Assembly (NCBI GenBank): GCA_000729835.1
Contig: JFHB01000203.1
Span: 1 to 54,532, forward strand
Source of the DNA: Atkinsonella hypoxylon
Lineage: Eukaryota > Ascomycota > Sordariomycetes > Hypocreales > Clavicipitaceae
Direction: 5' to 3'
Length of the DNA: 54,532 nucleotides
The notes under the pieces were generated by a model, which was not told where the DNA came from, did not search any database, and saw only the letters and a list, made by a program, of their open reading frames with translations. Each line of letters opens with the position of its first letter. Positions within the stretch are counted from its first letter, which is position 1. The translations under genes were made by a program, and so were the position numbers. Shown here piece by piece: positions 36,054 to 45,696 of this stretch.

Positions 36054-38518
36054 ATGGCAACTCTTCTTCTGCCGCGGGGCATATGGCTCTTTGTGCTCTG
36101 CCTCTGCGTCACCCTGCTTCCTGGCAAAGCTGCCGCATTTGGCGCCGGCAATATCCCGTCCATTGCTCAGGTGTGTAAAATTTTTTGTCTTCCTCCTGCA
36201 ATTGAGACACGAACCAACTGTTACAAATCTTTCAGGTCGAAGGATACAATTGGCGCCATGGTGGTAAGTCGAGCTAAAGGCCGCCCACTGCATCTTTGGC
36301 AACGAGCTCAACTCACATATCTTGAGCAGATATCGAAGACATGCTTGCCAGTGTGGCCTTCTTGCACGGCAAGAAATGGACTTCCATGTTGATCAAGCGA
36401 ACCTACTTTGGTAACTGGCTCCGGGACTATTCACAGGCCGTTGACGTTGGCAGTCTCAAGGGCGTAAACGCCGCCACGATTCGCATTCTAGTCTGGGTCT
36501 TGTCCTTCATGGCATTTGGTTATGCCACGGAAGAATTTGAAGTCACGGAGGAGCGTCTCGGCTGCTACCGTCCGGAAGAGCATATCGACAACCCTTTAGG
36601 ATACGCCGACGGCCTCGATGCGCGCAAGTTTGACCCCCGTCTTCGTGGTCCGGTCGATCCCGTCGAAACAGAAATTGACATGAAGACTGGGATGAAGAAC
36701 TATATTGCCAAAGAGACAGGCAGATGGGCTACAAGTTCTGGTTACATCCGTTTCAGCTTTGCCCGCTCCATCCATTTCGGCCGCCTGTACACCTGCGGCG
36801 AGCGAGGCAAGGGCAAGGACGAGAATCTATGCGAAGCACTTCGCTGCCTCGGTCAAGCTCTCCATTGTCTTGAGGACTTTGGCGCCCACAGCAACTACTG
36901 TGAGCTGGCACTGCGCGAGCTTGGTTACCACAACGTCTTCCCTCACTGCGGCACGCAAACAGAAATCAACATCAACGGCAAGCGGATATACCCCATTGTC
37001 ACCGGCACATTCGGTGCCGTCGACTTCTTGCACTCTGTCATTGGAGAAGCCAATGATCACTTCACGCAATCTGAAGTCGATGAGGTCAATGTTGCTCTCA
37101 AGAATGCCGAGGGAGCGCGAAGTGCCCCAGTCACCACGACCGACCGAGGACTTTTCGATGGCTCTGGCCCAACCGACTTCGTCTCATTGCTGTCCAAGGT
37201 ACCAGATCTGGGAACAGGGTTCGCTGCCGAGGCGCGAGAACTCAAAGCAGTTTCGGATGCGCAAGAGCGTGAGAACCAGCAGAACCAACAGCGAGCTCGC
37301 GCCGATAACGTCAATGTCGTGCCTGGCATGAGCCCAGATTTTGACCCGGTCAAGACCGCCAAGCGCATCTACCCCATCCTTGTGTTCCGCGACAATATTG
37401 TCAAGGCCATTAGCCGTGGCATCGCCAAGGTGCCTGGACTGGAGAAGCTCCTCGAACACATCAGCGAGACACTCACAGCCTTTGTTCTCGGCCTCCTTGC
37501 CCCTTTCATCCGACCCATCATCAACTCCGTCACCAAAGTATTGAAGGACGGCTCATCTGGCATCATTTCTGCCAGTTCCAAGTCCCAGCTCGAGCCATGG
37601 GAGAACAACCGTTGCTCTGACCCGACGCACTCCATGCTCTCCAAGGACCATTTCACCAACGTGCTCAACTCTTGCGCTGGACGAGTTGCCGCCACCATTC
37701 TCCAATATGCCGTTCCGTAAGTCAATCCTTGCTTTTGTGACCCGCGCAGTGGTCCCGAAGCTCACAGCTTCAGTCGCGTCCTCTTCGCTTGGGAGAATCC
37801 CAACGTCCCCATCGACGAAGTCGTAAACGATGTCATCCGCGCCTTCCACCACCCCGCTCTGCGACATGAGAGCATTGAGATTCAGCGGGACATGTTCAAC
37901 ACGGTACGCAAGTGGGCAGACGAGCACCCTCGTCGTCACGAGCTCGACCGCATACTCTCCTCCGAATCTGTCAAGAAGGGCAAGAATCACGTCCTCAACC
38001 AATCCATGAAGAGCGGCTCTGGCGGCCACTCTCACGGCGCCTTCGAATCCCTGAGTCAGCTGGGCCACGGCAAAGTCGCCGGTTCGTTGTGGTCCCAGGT
38101 TAAGACGCGTGATCTCGAGTCCATGTCCGGCAATGACGGCAACCCATCTGCCAACTACGTATCTGATACACCAGCTCCGCAAGGTAGCAAGATGCCCACT
38201 CCGCCTTCGTCATATGCTTCCGGCCAAGCGGCGCCACCTACTGGCGAAGCAGCTTCGTACATGGACGAGAGCAACACTTTTCAGACAGGTCCTGTAGGCG
38301 GGTACAACGCACCGCCGCCCCCAGGCCAGTACTACCAGACTTACAACCAACAAGGCGGTCCTCCGGGCTACGGCGGCCCGCCTGGTCAGTGGGGACAGCC
38401 TCAACCGCCCCAGGGATACGGCGGCCCTGGATACAGCTCCCCGCAGGGCCAATATCCCCCTTACCAGGGACAACAGCCCCCGGGCTGGAACCAGTACCCC
38501 GGACAGGGACGGTATTAG
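36054..38518 (+). CDS. het-c: HET-C heterokaryon incompatibility protein
   Basis: Proposed exons are 36054-36170, 36236-36263, 36330-37716 and 37774-38518 (758 aa); exon 2 is only 28 nt. A cleavable signal peptide (about 1-28, hydrophobic LFVLCLCVTLL ending in AAA) precedes the diagnostic Het-C start (FGAGNIPSIAQVEGYNWRHGDIED). The large conserved domain includes SFARSIHFGRLYTCG and CLGQALHCLEDFGAHSNYCELAL, with histidines spaced as in phospholipase-C/S1-P1-like folds. The last 100 residues are Gly/Pro/Gln/Tyr-rich, as in Neurospora HET-C. In Neurospora, allelic differences in a short internal segment trigger vegetative incompatibility in concert with the linked HET-domain gene pin-c. No HET-domain gene is present in this window, so an incompatibility role here is unproven. 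Its sequence alone does not show the allele class. Confidence 0.95.
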
Positions 38519-38759
38519 CCCTGGCCAGATATCAAGGATGCGCTTTCAAAGATGTTGAAAGTAGTGTAACAAACCATGTCAATGTAAAAATAGAAGGTAT
38601 CCTACAATATAATGCAATGCAAGTCTATCATGTTCGCCACGAAAAAAAAAAGACAAAAAAAAAAAAAAAGAACTCCCCATGCCAAATAATATAAGCTTAA
38701 AACGCCATAGGATGCTCCACGCCATACTGGTACAAAGTCAGAATAATTTCTCGACATGG

Positions 38760-40757
38760 TCATCTTTCGCCCCTCCTGGGATCTTGTGCCTCGGCCCTCC
38801 TTTTATCTCGAATCTCCTTGGTGCCCATGCTGCCGAGCCCGCCTTCACTCCTGCGCTCCCACCCCCCGAGCCTGACAACCTGACAAGTAGCGTTGTCGCC
38901 GTCTCTGGAGACCTCGGTAGCAAAGTCGACGACCGCCCGAGCGCCTTCCTCGGGCGTCTTGGACTCTTTAATCACATCGACGATCTCCTGGTCGCTCAGC
39001 GTGCCGCTCACGCCGTCGCTCATGAGGACGAGGAACGAGTACTCGGCGGGTCCCATTTCCACGCGCGTGATTTCCGGCTCGGCGGACACGCCGATCCGCT
39101 TGGACTTGATGTCCCCGAAGGCGCGGGAGTTGGCCAGTCCGGCGATGCGCTCCTCGCCGAAACTGTCGCCCGTGACCATGGATCCGGCGGGAGCGTAGCG
39201 GCGGAGTCGTCTGCTCTCGGTCGGGGTTGTGGGGTGGTGATCCGAGGTCAGGGGTTGGGGGAGGCCCGTGGCCGTCTCGCAGAGGAGGATGCGCGAGTCG
39301 CCGACGTGGGCTGCGACCAGCGTCGAGTTTGCTGCCGGGTGCCAGAAGGGCGCGGTCGTGGGCGTCGAGATGAGTGCTATCGAGGCCGTTGAGCCGCCCT
39401 TGAAGCGGGTTGTGCCCCCGATGCGGTGTCCTGAGGGGGTGGCATGGGGCATGCCGAGGATTTCGTCGTCGTTGAGAGGGAGGTCCGAGTCGTCGGGGTC
39501 GGGCTTGCGTGCCTGGGCGGACACGAAGTCGAGGTCGGCGCGGAGAAAGGCATATTCGAGGCTGGACTCGACCGTCACCGAGGCCGGCTGCCCTTCTTCC
39601 GTGGACAGGTTGAAGTATTCTGGGCTGAAGCGGCGAAAGTAGCCGCCAATGGTATTGCCGTACGACTTGACCAGGTCGCGCTCGAGTCGGATCGCCTTGT
39701 CAATGTCTTGCGACTGTACCGGGACGGATTCTGCGCTGGGCAGCGGCTTGCCGTGGTCGAGTCTGTCGACGAAACCTCTGTCGTCGGCGTTGGGCACTTT
39801 CGTAGCCTTTTGCACCTCTTGGACAGACTTCATTTCTAGCGAGTCCAGGGCGCGTTGTTTTGATGTGACGTGCGGTTTCGCGCCAACCATGTTTACCTGT
39901 CCTCGGCCTGGATCCTTCTTGCGCAGGCTACTTTGAAGGCCGAATTCTCTAGCCGCCTCCTCGACGTATCCGTGTAGCTCGTCTCGCAGGAAGTGTGAGC
40001 ATTGCGTTCCACCATGGCCGTCAAAGACGCCAAAGTAGAATATCTGAGGATCCCCAAGCACGCTATCTGCCGGTGTGGGCTCGCCCGGTTTCTGCTTTAC
40101 GCTCATCGGCCCTCTCTTGGCAAAGGCGGGTATGTCCACCGTGCCCGCCTGGTCTGTATCTTCATTGTAAGGTCGGCTTCCTCTGGCTGTGGCTGACCCG
40201 AAGTGATGCTTGGCACTTCGCAACGGTATTCGCACTACGGTCAAGTCACGGCTGGACAAGTTGGGTATTGAAACAGCGGCGGGGGATGAGCCAGGACTCG
40301 GTGTATGAGGGGTCGAGGCATCGCGGGGCAACTTGTGGCCAGGACCGCTGCCGCGACGCGAGTCTGGATGAAGCGACGACGATGGGAGATGCGTGACAAA
40401 GTAGGTGTGAAAATAGTTTCGTAGTTGCTGGTCTGCATGTCGTGGAAAAGACAGGGCGTCAAGGTTCGTTGCGAAAGGAGAGACAGTTCGACGAGGCGCG
40501 TTCGTGGCGGTGGTTCGGGAGGCACTCGTAGCCCTCAATGCGGAAGAAAGTGGCCGTCGCGACACCGCTCCTGAGAGTCTTGAGGGCAAGCTGATGAAGC
40601 CTTGAGCCGGCCGTCTCGTCGAGCTCACAGAAAGTACTGAAGATGTTGTTGTTGCTGCTGCTGCTGCTGCTGTCGATGGTAGTGCAGTGCTTTCTGTCGA
40701 CAGGTGAACGACGGCTCTGGACGCTGAGCAACGCGCCTTGTGCCCGAGGGACGCCAT
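38760..40757 (-). CDS. ptc6: Mitochondrial-type PP2C Ser/Thr phosphatase (Ptc6-like)
   Basis: Intronless, 665 aa. The PP2C metal-binding and catalytic motifs are seen in order: GSRPYNEDTDQAG (193-205), FGVFDGHGG (242-250), AAHVGDSRILL, RLRRYAPAGSMV, ANSRAFGDIKSK, VLMSDGVSG and GDNATCQVVRL. The N-terminal about 170 residues are Ser/Ala/Arg-rich with few acidic residues, consistent with a long mitochondrial presequence, as in yeast Ptc6/Aup1. Insertions between the DGHGG motif and the core and the R.YAP.G block favour the Ptc6/Azr1 branch over cytosolic PP2Cs. A trinucleotide run at 40643-40673 encodes the alanine stretch near residue 30. Convergent with het-c, 241 bp apart. Confidence 0.88.
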   Translation of the reverse strand: MASLGHKARCSASRAVVHLSTESTALPSTAAAAAATTTSSVLSVSSTRRPAQGFISLPSRLSGAVSRRPLSSALRATSASRTTATNAPRRTVSPFATNLDALSFPRHADQQLRNYFHTYFVTHLPSSSLHPDSRRGSGPGHKLPRDASTPHTPSPGSSPAAVSIPNLSSRDLTVVRIPLRSAKHHFGSATARGSRPYNEDTDQAGTVDIPAFAKRGPMSVKQKPGEPTPADSVLGDPQIFYFGVFDGHGGTQCSHFLRDELHGYVEEAAREFGLQSSLRKKDPGRGQVNMVGAKPHVTSKQRALDSLEMKSVQEVQKATKVPNADDRGFVDRLDHGKPLPSAESVPVQSQDIDKAIRLERDLVKSYGNTIGGYFRRFSPEYFNLSTEEGQPASVTVESSLEYAFLRADLDFVSAQARKPDPDDSDLPLNDDEILGMPHATPSGHRIGGTTRFKGGSTASIALISTPTTAPFWHPAANSTLVAAHVGDSRILLCETATGLPQPLTSDHHPTTPTESRRLRRYAPAGSMVTGDSFGEERIAGLANSRAFGDIKSKRIGVSAEPEITRVEMGPAEYSFLVLMSDGVSGTLSDQEIVDVIKESKTPEEGARAVVDFATEVSRDGDNATCQVVRLGGWERRSEGGLGSMGTKEIRDKRRAEAQDPRRGER

Positions 40758-40991
40758 TGAATGGGCAGAAGCGGTGCGAGAAAAAAGGTCGCCACAATGC
40801 CGAGTATCAGCTTCCCCCAGGTAATCGAATCAGATGAAATCTGGTATGAATGATGAGCAGAAGCGCAGAGGTTGGTGGAGCCGTTGGTGGTCTATCTGGA
40901 TCTGGCAGACGCTGTGGGCGGGAGATACGAGGAGGGCCCGGAGCTTGGATCTGGCTAATAAGCCGAGCATGCCCCCCTTACTTGTATTGTA

Positions 40992-41048
40992 ACCTGACCT
41001 GACCACCACTAAGTGACCTCGCCTGACCTCGCCTGACCTCGTCTGACC
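40992..41048. repeat. Short tandem repeats of CCTGACCTCG-type units
   Basis: A perfect 10-mer repeat (GCCTGACCTC twice, then GTCTGACC) preceded by two CCTGA units. Low complexity. Confidence 0.85.
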
Positions 41049-41065
41049 GTTAGAGGGACCTTATC

Positions 41066-41182
41066 TAAAGGGTTAGGGCTAGTGGATAGAGCTTAGGGTT
41101 AGGAAGGGTATTTTGTATATAAATTTAAGAGAAAAATAAAGGGCTAGATAGAATTAGGGCTACGAGTTAGGGTTAAGGTGAG
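41066..41182. repeat. Degenerate telomere-like (TTAGGG) tract
   Basis: GGGTTAGGG at 41070-41078, TTAGGGTTAGG at 41093-41103, TTAGGG at 41154-41159 and GTTAGGGTTAAGG near 41166, interspersed with TAGGG/TAGAG variants. TTAGGG is the telomere repeat of most filamentous ascomycetes. This copy is interstitial, short and decayed. Confidence 0.65.
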
Positions 41183-41350
41183 AATGGTAAGCTAAGTCAC
41201 TTACCTGTGGTGGTTGCCTTGGATGTCTTGGATGCTTATCTCATAAAACCTTTTAGTGCCGATAATAACTAGGTACCTAGGGTACTTGACCCCTGGAATT
41301 CCACGTACCTGCAGTAGGCGTAGATGCCTCAGGTGCCTCAGGTACCTAGG

Positions 41351-41386
41351 CTAGGTAGGCTAGGTAGGCTAGGTAGGCTAGGTAGG
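41351..41386. repeat. Perfect 9-mer array (CTAGGTAGG)4
   Basis: Four uninterrupted units immediately following a GGTACCTAGG palindromic word. Confidence 0.95.
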
Positions 41387-41751
41387 CTCTCATTCAAAAT
41401 TGACCTTGACATAGCGCGATCAACTCGATGTACAGTCCATCTCAGAGAGTACCTCACGAACCAGGATTTGATAGCAGCTCGGGGAACATGATCATTCCCA
41501 ACCAAATCTTAGATAACGAGCCAGATATTGTACTGCGTCGTCCAGCTAACCGCGCAGCGGAAAATTGACATCGTCGCAGCAGCCCCAAACTACCTAGTTG
41601 TTCTACGGAATAGTTAGGCCTCTAGCTGCTATCATAGAGGCCCCACTTGGACCCCTGAAATGAGGTAGAGCTGGACCTGAGATGAGCTCTATGCCCCGCC
41701 CCGACGCCTTGGCGCTTAATCGTTGTTGATTACTCGCCACGCCGGCGCTAG

Positions 41752-42453
41752 ACTTTGGCGTCCATTGATACACGGCGCTATACGGAATACGCTTTCCCTT
41801 TCTCTCGCAGCAAGATTTTGCCCAACTACATACGTCCTGAAGGCGCCGATAGATTCAAACGCAGAGAGATGTTTTGCGAATCATTTTTGCTAAAATGGTT
41901 TCGGACGTCTCCCTCACACTCGACGGAAAACCCTCCCCATGTTACCTGGCTGATTGAGCAACGACAAGAAAGGCAAGGTCAAACAGCTCTCACCCGGGGT
42001 TCCGGATCGCTCGCCTCGCTCGCCTCACTCTACCGCATGTATGAGTACCTGGTGGTGGGCTATAATATCGGCCTGCGCTCAGAGATAGAGTTCTTCTTCA
42101 ACCAGCCCTCCTGGTCCGTCAAGGATATCGCTGATCCCAAGGATCCCGACCCGATAAGATATGCAATTCTTTCTGTATTACCACAATATTTGACGTGGGC
42201 GTTCAATCGGCTGATCGAGAGGGGCCTCCCACGCGGTAGCCCAGCCATAATAACACCGAAGATTGAAGCCTATCTAAAATCAAAGCCTGTTGTATTGGAG
42301 GTCGTACCAGATTAGACGACAGCTGTTCCACCCCTGAAGGAAACCTTTGTGATTCCCGGTAGTTCGGGAGAGACGCCCGATCTCGAATCTAGAAGCAAAC
42401 GCTTCTATGACATGAATATTATCGTTGATGAGCCACATGTCCTGTTTGTGTAA
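41752..42453 (+). pseudogene. Fungal hypothetical protein gene with an in-frame TAG
   Basis: A frame runs from 41752 to a TAG at 42313-42315 and then stays open in the same frame for 45 codons to TAA at 42451-42453. The two parts read as one protein: TRRYTEYAFPFSRSKILPNY, FCESFLLKWFRTSPSHSTEN, SLYRMYEYLVVGYNIG, RYAILSVLPQYLTWAFNRLI, KPVVLEVVPD, [stop], TTAVPPLKETFVIPG, and the C-terminus NIIVDEPHVLFV. No intron of normal size can remove the stop. A TGG-to-TAG change in a CpA context would explain it. Upstream the frame is limited by another TAG (41749-41751), which could be a 3' splice site to an unseen first exon. The first ATG inside is at 41869. Most likely a decayed family member. I know no function for the family. 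Confidence 0.6.
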
Positions 42454-42547
42454 TATGCAGAACTGAACCTAAGAAGGATGGGATAGCTTAGCTGCATTGT
42501 GCTGTCATCAGCCTATGTTGAGGCATTAGTAAATTTGAAGATTGAAT

Positions 42548-43462
42548 TTATATATATGATATTATGGGTAATCGCTTCTTATCGTCTTTCAAACCTCCAA
42601 CAGCAGATGCATTGACGAGTCGGCATTTAGCCTCCGTCATAGGGGCAGTCAATGTCTTGAGAAACTCTCGACACACCAGAAGAAGATTCCATATTCCGCC
42701 CCCGTCGATAACAATGCGCTCAAATGATTTTTGTAACCCGTCAAAATGCAGCCACTCGCTCCCGTATCCTTCATGTATGTGACCGCACACATGCAACTTT
42801 GGCCGAGCACGCCATATCTCGTTCAGGAGGTGCACGCAACCGTACTTGAGAAGATCTAGGTGGCCGCGAGGAGGACAATGGGTGACGAGAATGTCGACGT
42901 TCTCGGGGACCTTGTTCATCCAAACGTCGGCAGAACGCGGGTATTGAAATGCCCAGTTGCCATGCTTAGGAGAAAGGGGGCTGCCGTGTATGCTCACGCT
43001 CCGACCATTAGAGCACGTAATGGTGCAACTCTCATTCTGCAGGTATATGATGTCTCCCCAATCCAGCTCCTGTCGTCGGCCAACTATTCGATTCAAGGGG
43101 CCATCGCAGCTAGGATCGAGAATAGTGTCGTGGTTCCCAGCGACAACAACCTTGTGTTGATGGGGTAGGCTTCCCAGCCACGACAGAGCAGCCGCCAATT
43201 CACTTTGGGAACCAGACTGGGTCAAATCGCCGGCATGGATGATAATATCGCCGTTGGGGACAATCGGCTGACTGTTATGCGTGTCCGAGATGCAGACCAC
43301 TGACAGAGGATTCAGGAGAGGCTGCGCTGGCAATCTCCTTCTTGAAGCGCAGTCATACATCCATTTGGCGAGACAAACACACGGACCGCAAATAAAGTCT
43401 TGCCAGGGTGTGTTGCGAGGGCGATGCAGCAGCTGCTCGAGGGAATTATCTCGATTGAACAT
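42548..43462 (-). CDS. Calcineurin-like metallophosphoesterase
   Basis: Intronless, 304 aa from the ATG at 43462. It shows the full dinuclear-metal motif set of the superfamily: SDTHNS (DxH), HAGDLT (GDxx), AGNHD (GNHD), VTHCPPRGHLD and CGHIHEGYG (GHxH). Spacing and the short length match the MPPED1/2-like branch common in ascomycete genomes. Substrate unknown. The N-terminal about 55 residues precede the catalytic fold and carry several cysteines. The C-terminal about 60 residues follow the last motif. It is tail-to-tail with the broken hypothetical gene, 94 bp away. Confidence 0.88.
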   Translation of the reverse strand: MFNRDNSLEQLLHRPRNTPWQDFICGPCVCLAKWMYDCASRRRLPAQPLLNPLSVVCISDTHNSQPIVPNGDIIIHAGDLTQSGSQSELAAALSWLGSLPHQHKVVVAGNHDTILDPSCDGPLNRIVGRRQELDWGDIIYLQNESCTITCSNGRSVSIHGSPLSPKHGNWAFQYPRSADVWMNKVPENVDILVTHCPPRGHLDLLKYGCVHLLNEIWRARPKLHVCGHIHEGYGSEWLHFDGLQKSFERIVIDGGGIWNLLLVCREFLKTLTAPMTEAKCRLVNASAVGGLKDDKKRLPIISYI

Positions 43463-44042
43463 GTTCGAAATTTTTCCGCTTTTTGAGGCTTTCACTGGGA
43501 AGCTGGCCGTCTAAATAAAAATGTGCGGTGGCTGGAAACAAGGCAACCATTTACAGTAGAGGTCGCGATGACTGACGGCGTATGTATGTACAGAGTACGG
43601 AGTACAGAGTACACCACTGTAGTTACTTCAGACGGTCATTGGCGCGCTACTGACGGCTGGATCCGACCAGAAATCACTGAGATTGGTAAGTCACAAGAGT
43701 CACAACTTGATTCTGCTCATCTTTCTCTCGTTGCTTGCATCTTCAATGCTGCAGTTCATTGTATTTTATCTGGCCAGCATGTAGTTACCCCGCTGCTGCC
43801 CATCCATTTACCGACGTGGCCACGCCACACCACGCCACACTCTACAAGAGCAAGTCATGATCCACTTCAACACCATCGCTAGCTCGCCACTTTACACATG
43901 ACCAACCATTTTTATGTCGCCCTCAATCCTCCATCCAAAGAGTCGAGATTTCACCCCTTTCAACTTTCTCATGACGGCATAAACTGTCCCTCCATGCCAG
44001 TGCCAGCCCCTATATCCAGCAAGGGCGACGATCCTTCCGCCA
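43463..44042. other. Divergent promoter region, 580 bp
   Basis: Between the metallophosphoesterase and the BTB-like gene. It holds an exact TACGGAGTA at 43596-43604 followed by two GAGTAC words. No gene seen. Confidence 0.55.
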
Positions 44043-45551
44043 ATGGAGAAGCATCATCCGACAGCGCCAACACCAAACGCCAACACCAAGCGCCGCCATG
44101 ACACTGACCACCAACAGCTCATCAATGTTACAGACAGCGGCGACATCGTCCTCTCAGTGACCTTCTTCACCTCACACGCAACTCTCAAGAAAACTCGCAA
44201 ATCAGCAGATCGCAAGTCTCCAAGCGGTTCCATCAGTCATCCTCCGGTGACGCTTGCGCCGAAGCTCACCGTAGCGTATCGCGTGAACGTATCAGCCCTC
44301 ACCCAAAACTCGCGGTACTTCAACACCCTGCTCACCAATCCTTCCTTCCAAGAGGCGCAGCTCGTCTCATTCACTCATGCCGACCTGTCGTCCCGCAAGG
44401 TCAAGCCCAGTGAGGCAGACCCTCTTGATCTACCATGGATTACCATCACAGATGATGACGAGGCCACGCAGGCGGCGGGGCGACAGAACGCCTTAGAGGA
44501 TATGCTTCGTATCATGCATGCCCTCCCCATCAAGACCACCGGCGTCACATTGTCCTACATGGCCACGCTGACCATCACCGCCGACCGCTTTGACTGCATG
44601 GCAATCGTAGCCCGGGCCCTTGCACACCTTAAGTTCAGATGGCCCCTGACCAACACGCGGCCCTACGTAGATGAGGTAGGACGCACTACAGAAGTTGAGA
44701 AAGTGTTACGGCAAAAGGTCCTCATCGCATGGCTGCTGAATCAACCTATGCGAATGCACCAGGCCTCAAGAGAGTTGCTGCTCAGGGGATCTCGCCTATG
44801 GGGCGTGTATCCTGCCGACGACGAGGACGAACTAACTGCCGCCTGGTGGAATCTTCCCGCGGGCATCGAAGGCGCGTTCATGTCTCCTGTCAGCCCAACG
44901 AGAGAGAAAGAGAGAGTGAGTGAGAAGAGCTAACCGCGCGTAGACGAGCTCCGGTTCCGACGAGAATGCATTCTCAACACCATCTCGTCCATCCAAACAC
45001 ACTTTGTAGCGCTATACTCGTCGCGCGACCGCCAATGCAAACTGGGGTACGACTCCAGCGCCGCATGTGACTTCTTCCAATTTGGTCAGATGATGCGCTT
45101 TCTGCTTTCCAAGAACCTGCTTTCTTTGGTGGACTATTCGCCCGCGTCGGTGGACAAGCCGCCAGATGCATCACGGATGGATATCGACGAGCTGTTGGCT
45201 ATGCTGAAACAATGCCCCAACTACCAGATTGATAAGCATCATTTGAACTGTGGTTTGAGGATACGCATCGATCCAATATTAGACTACGTCAAGACCATGT
45301 TGGCGGCGAACGAGGTGAGTATTCCGCTAGCGGGTTGGAAGAAGAGCCGAGTGGATGTTTCGTGGGCTTTGAGAGCTACGCATGCGGGCACACAGAAAAG
45401 GTCAGGGGCAGACGAGGAGAAGCGCGTTTTTGCATTCACAAGGGCGTTGGCGAACGATCAGAGGTTGCGCTATGAAGGCGCTATGTATGTTGATAAGATG
45501 GCTAAGAGCTTGTTTACGGCGAATGCATGGGACTGGACACCAGAGGCGTGA
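44043..45551 (+). CDS. BTB/POZ-like fungal protein, two halves that do not join cleanly
   Basis: The first half (44043 to about 44900) has a Thr/Lys-rich start, then a BTB-like pattern: AYRVNVSALTQNSRYFNTLL, PWITITDDDE, EDMLRIMHALPIK, MATLTITADRFDC, FRWPLTN. The second half (about 44944-45551) continues the same type of protein: ELRFRRECILNTISSIQTHF, CKLGYDSSAACD, MDIDELLAMLKQCPNYQID, HLNCGLRIRI. The frames differ by one, so an intron with phase 1 and an acceptor at about 44943 is needed. No GT donor in the interval gives that phase except one leaving a 24-nt intron. Options are a GC donor near 44869, a one-base indel in the GA-rich stretch (44900-44932), or a true frameshift. A BTB role as protein-protein adaptor is only inferred. 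Confidence 0.6.
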
Positions 45552-45696
45552 TGAGTGAGTGGGCTATGTCCCATTTTGGATCTTTCGGATCTATACGCAT
45601 CGTTTACTTGGCATCATGACATAAGACACCGAAATAGAATCTTCTCAGTCTAGAGGGATAGTTATGCGTTCTGAACCCCCGTTCAGCAGAGGGAGC

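Larger units (their letters stand above)
40758..41751. other. Repeat-rich intergenic region, about 1 kb
   Basis: Beyond the ptc6 promoter it carries three short tandem features described separately (40992-41048, 41066-41182, 41351-41386) plus CCTAGGTACC words at 41271-41283 and 41336-41350. No gene is evident. Confidence 0.7.

Noticed and set aside
37553..39392. Long antisense frames over het-c and ptc6
   Set aside because: Both lie wholly opposite well-supported coding exons or their 3' ends and show no family motifs.
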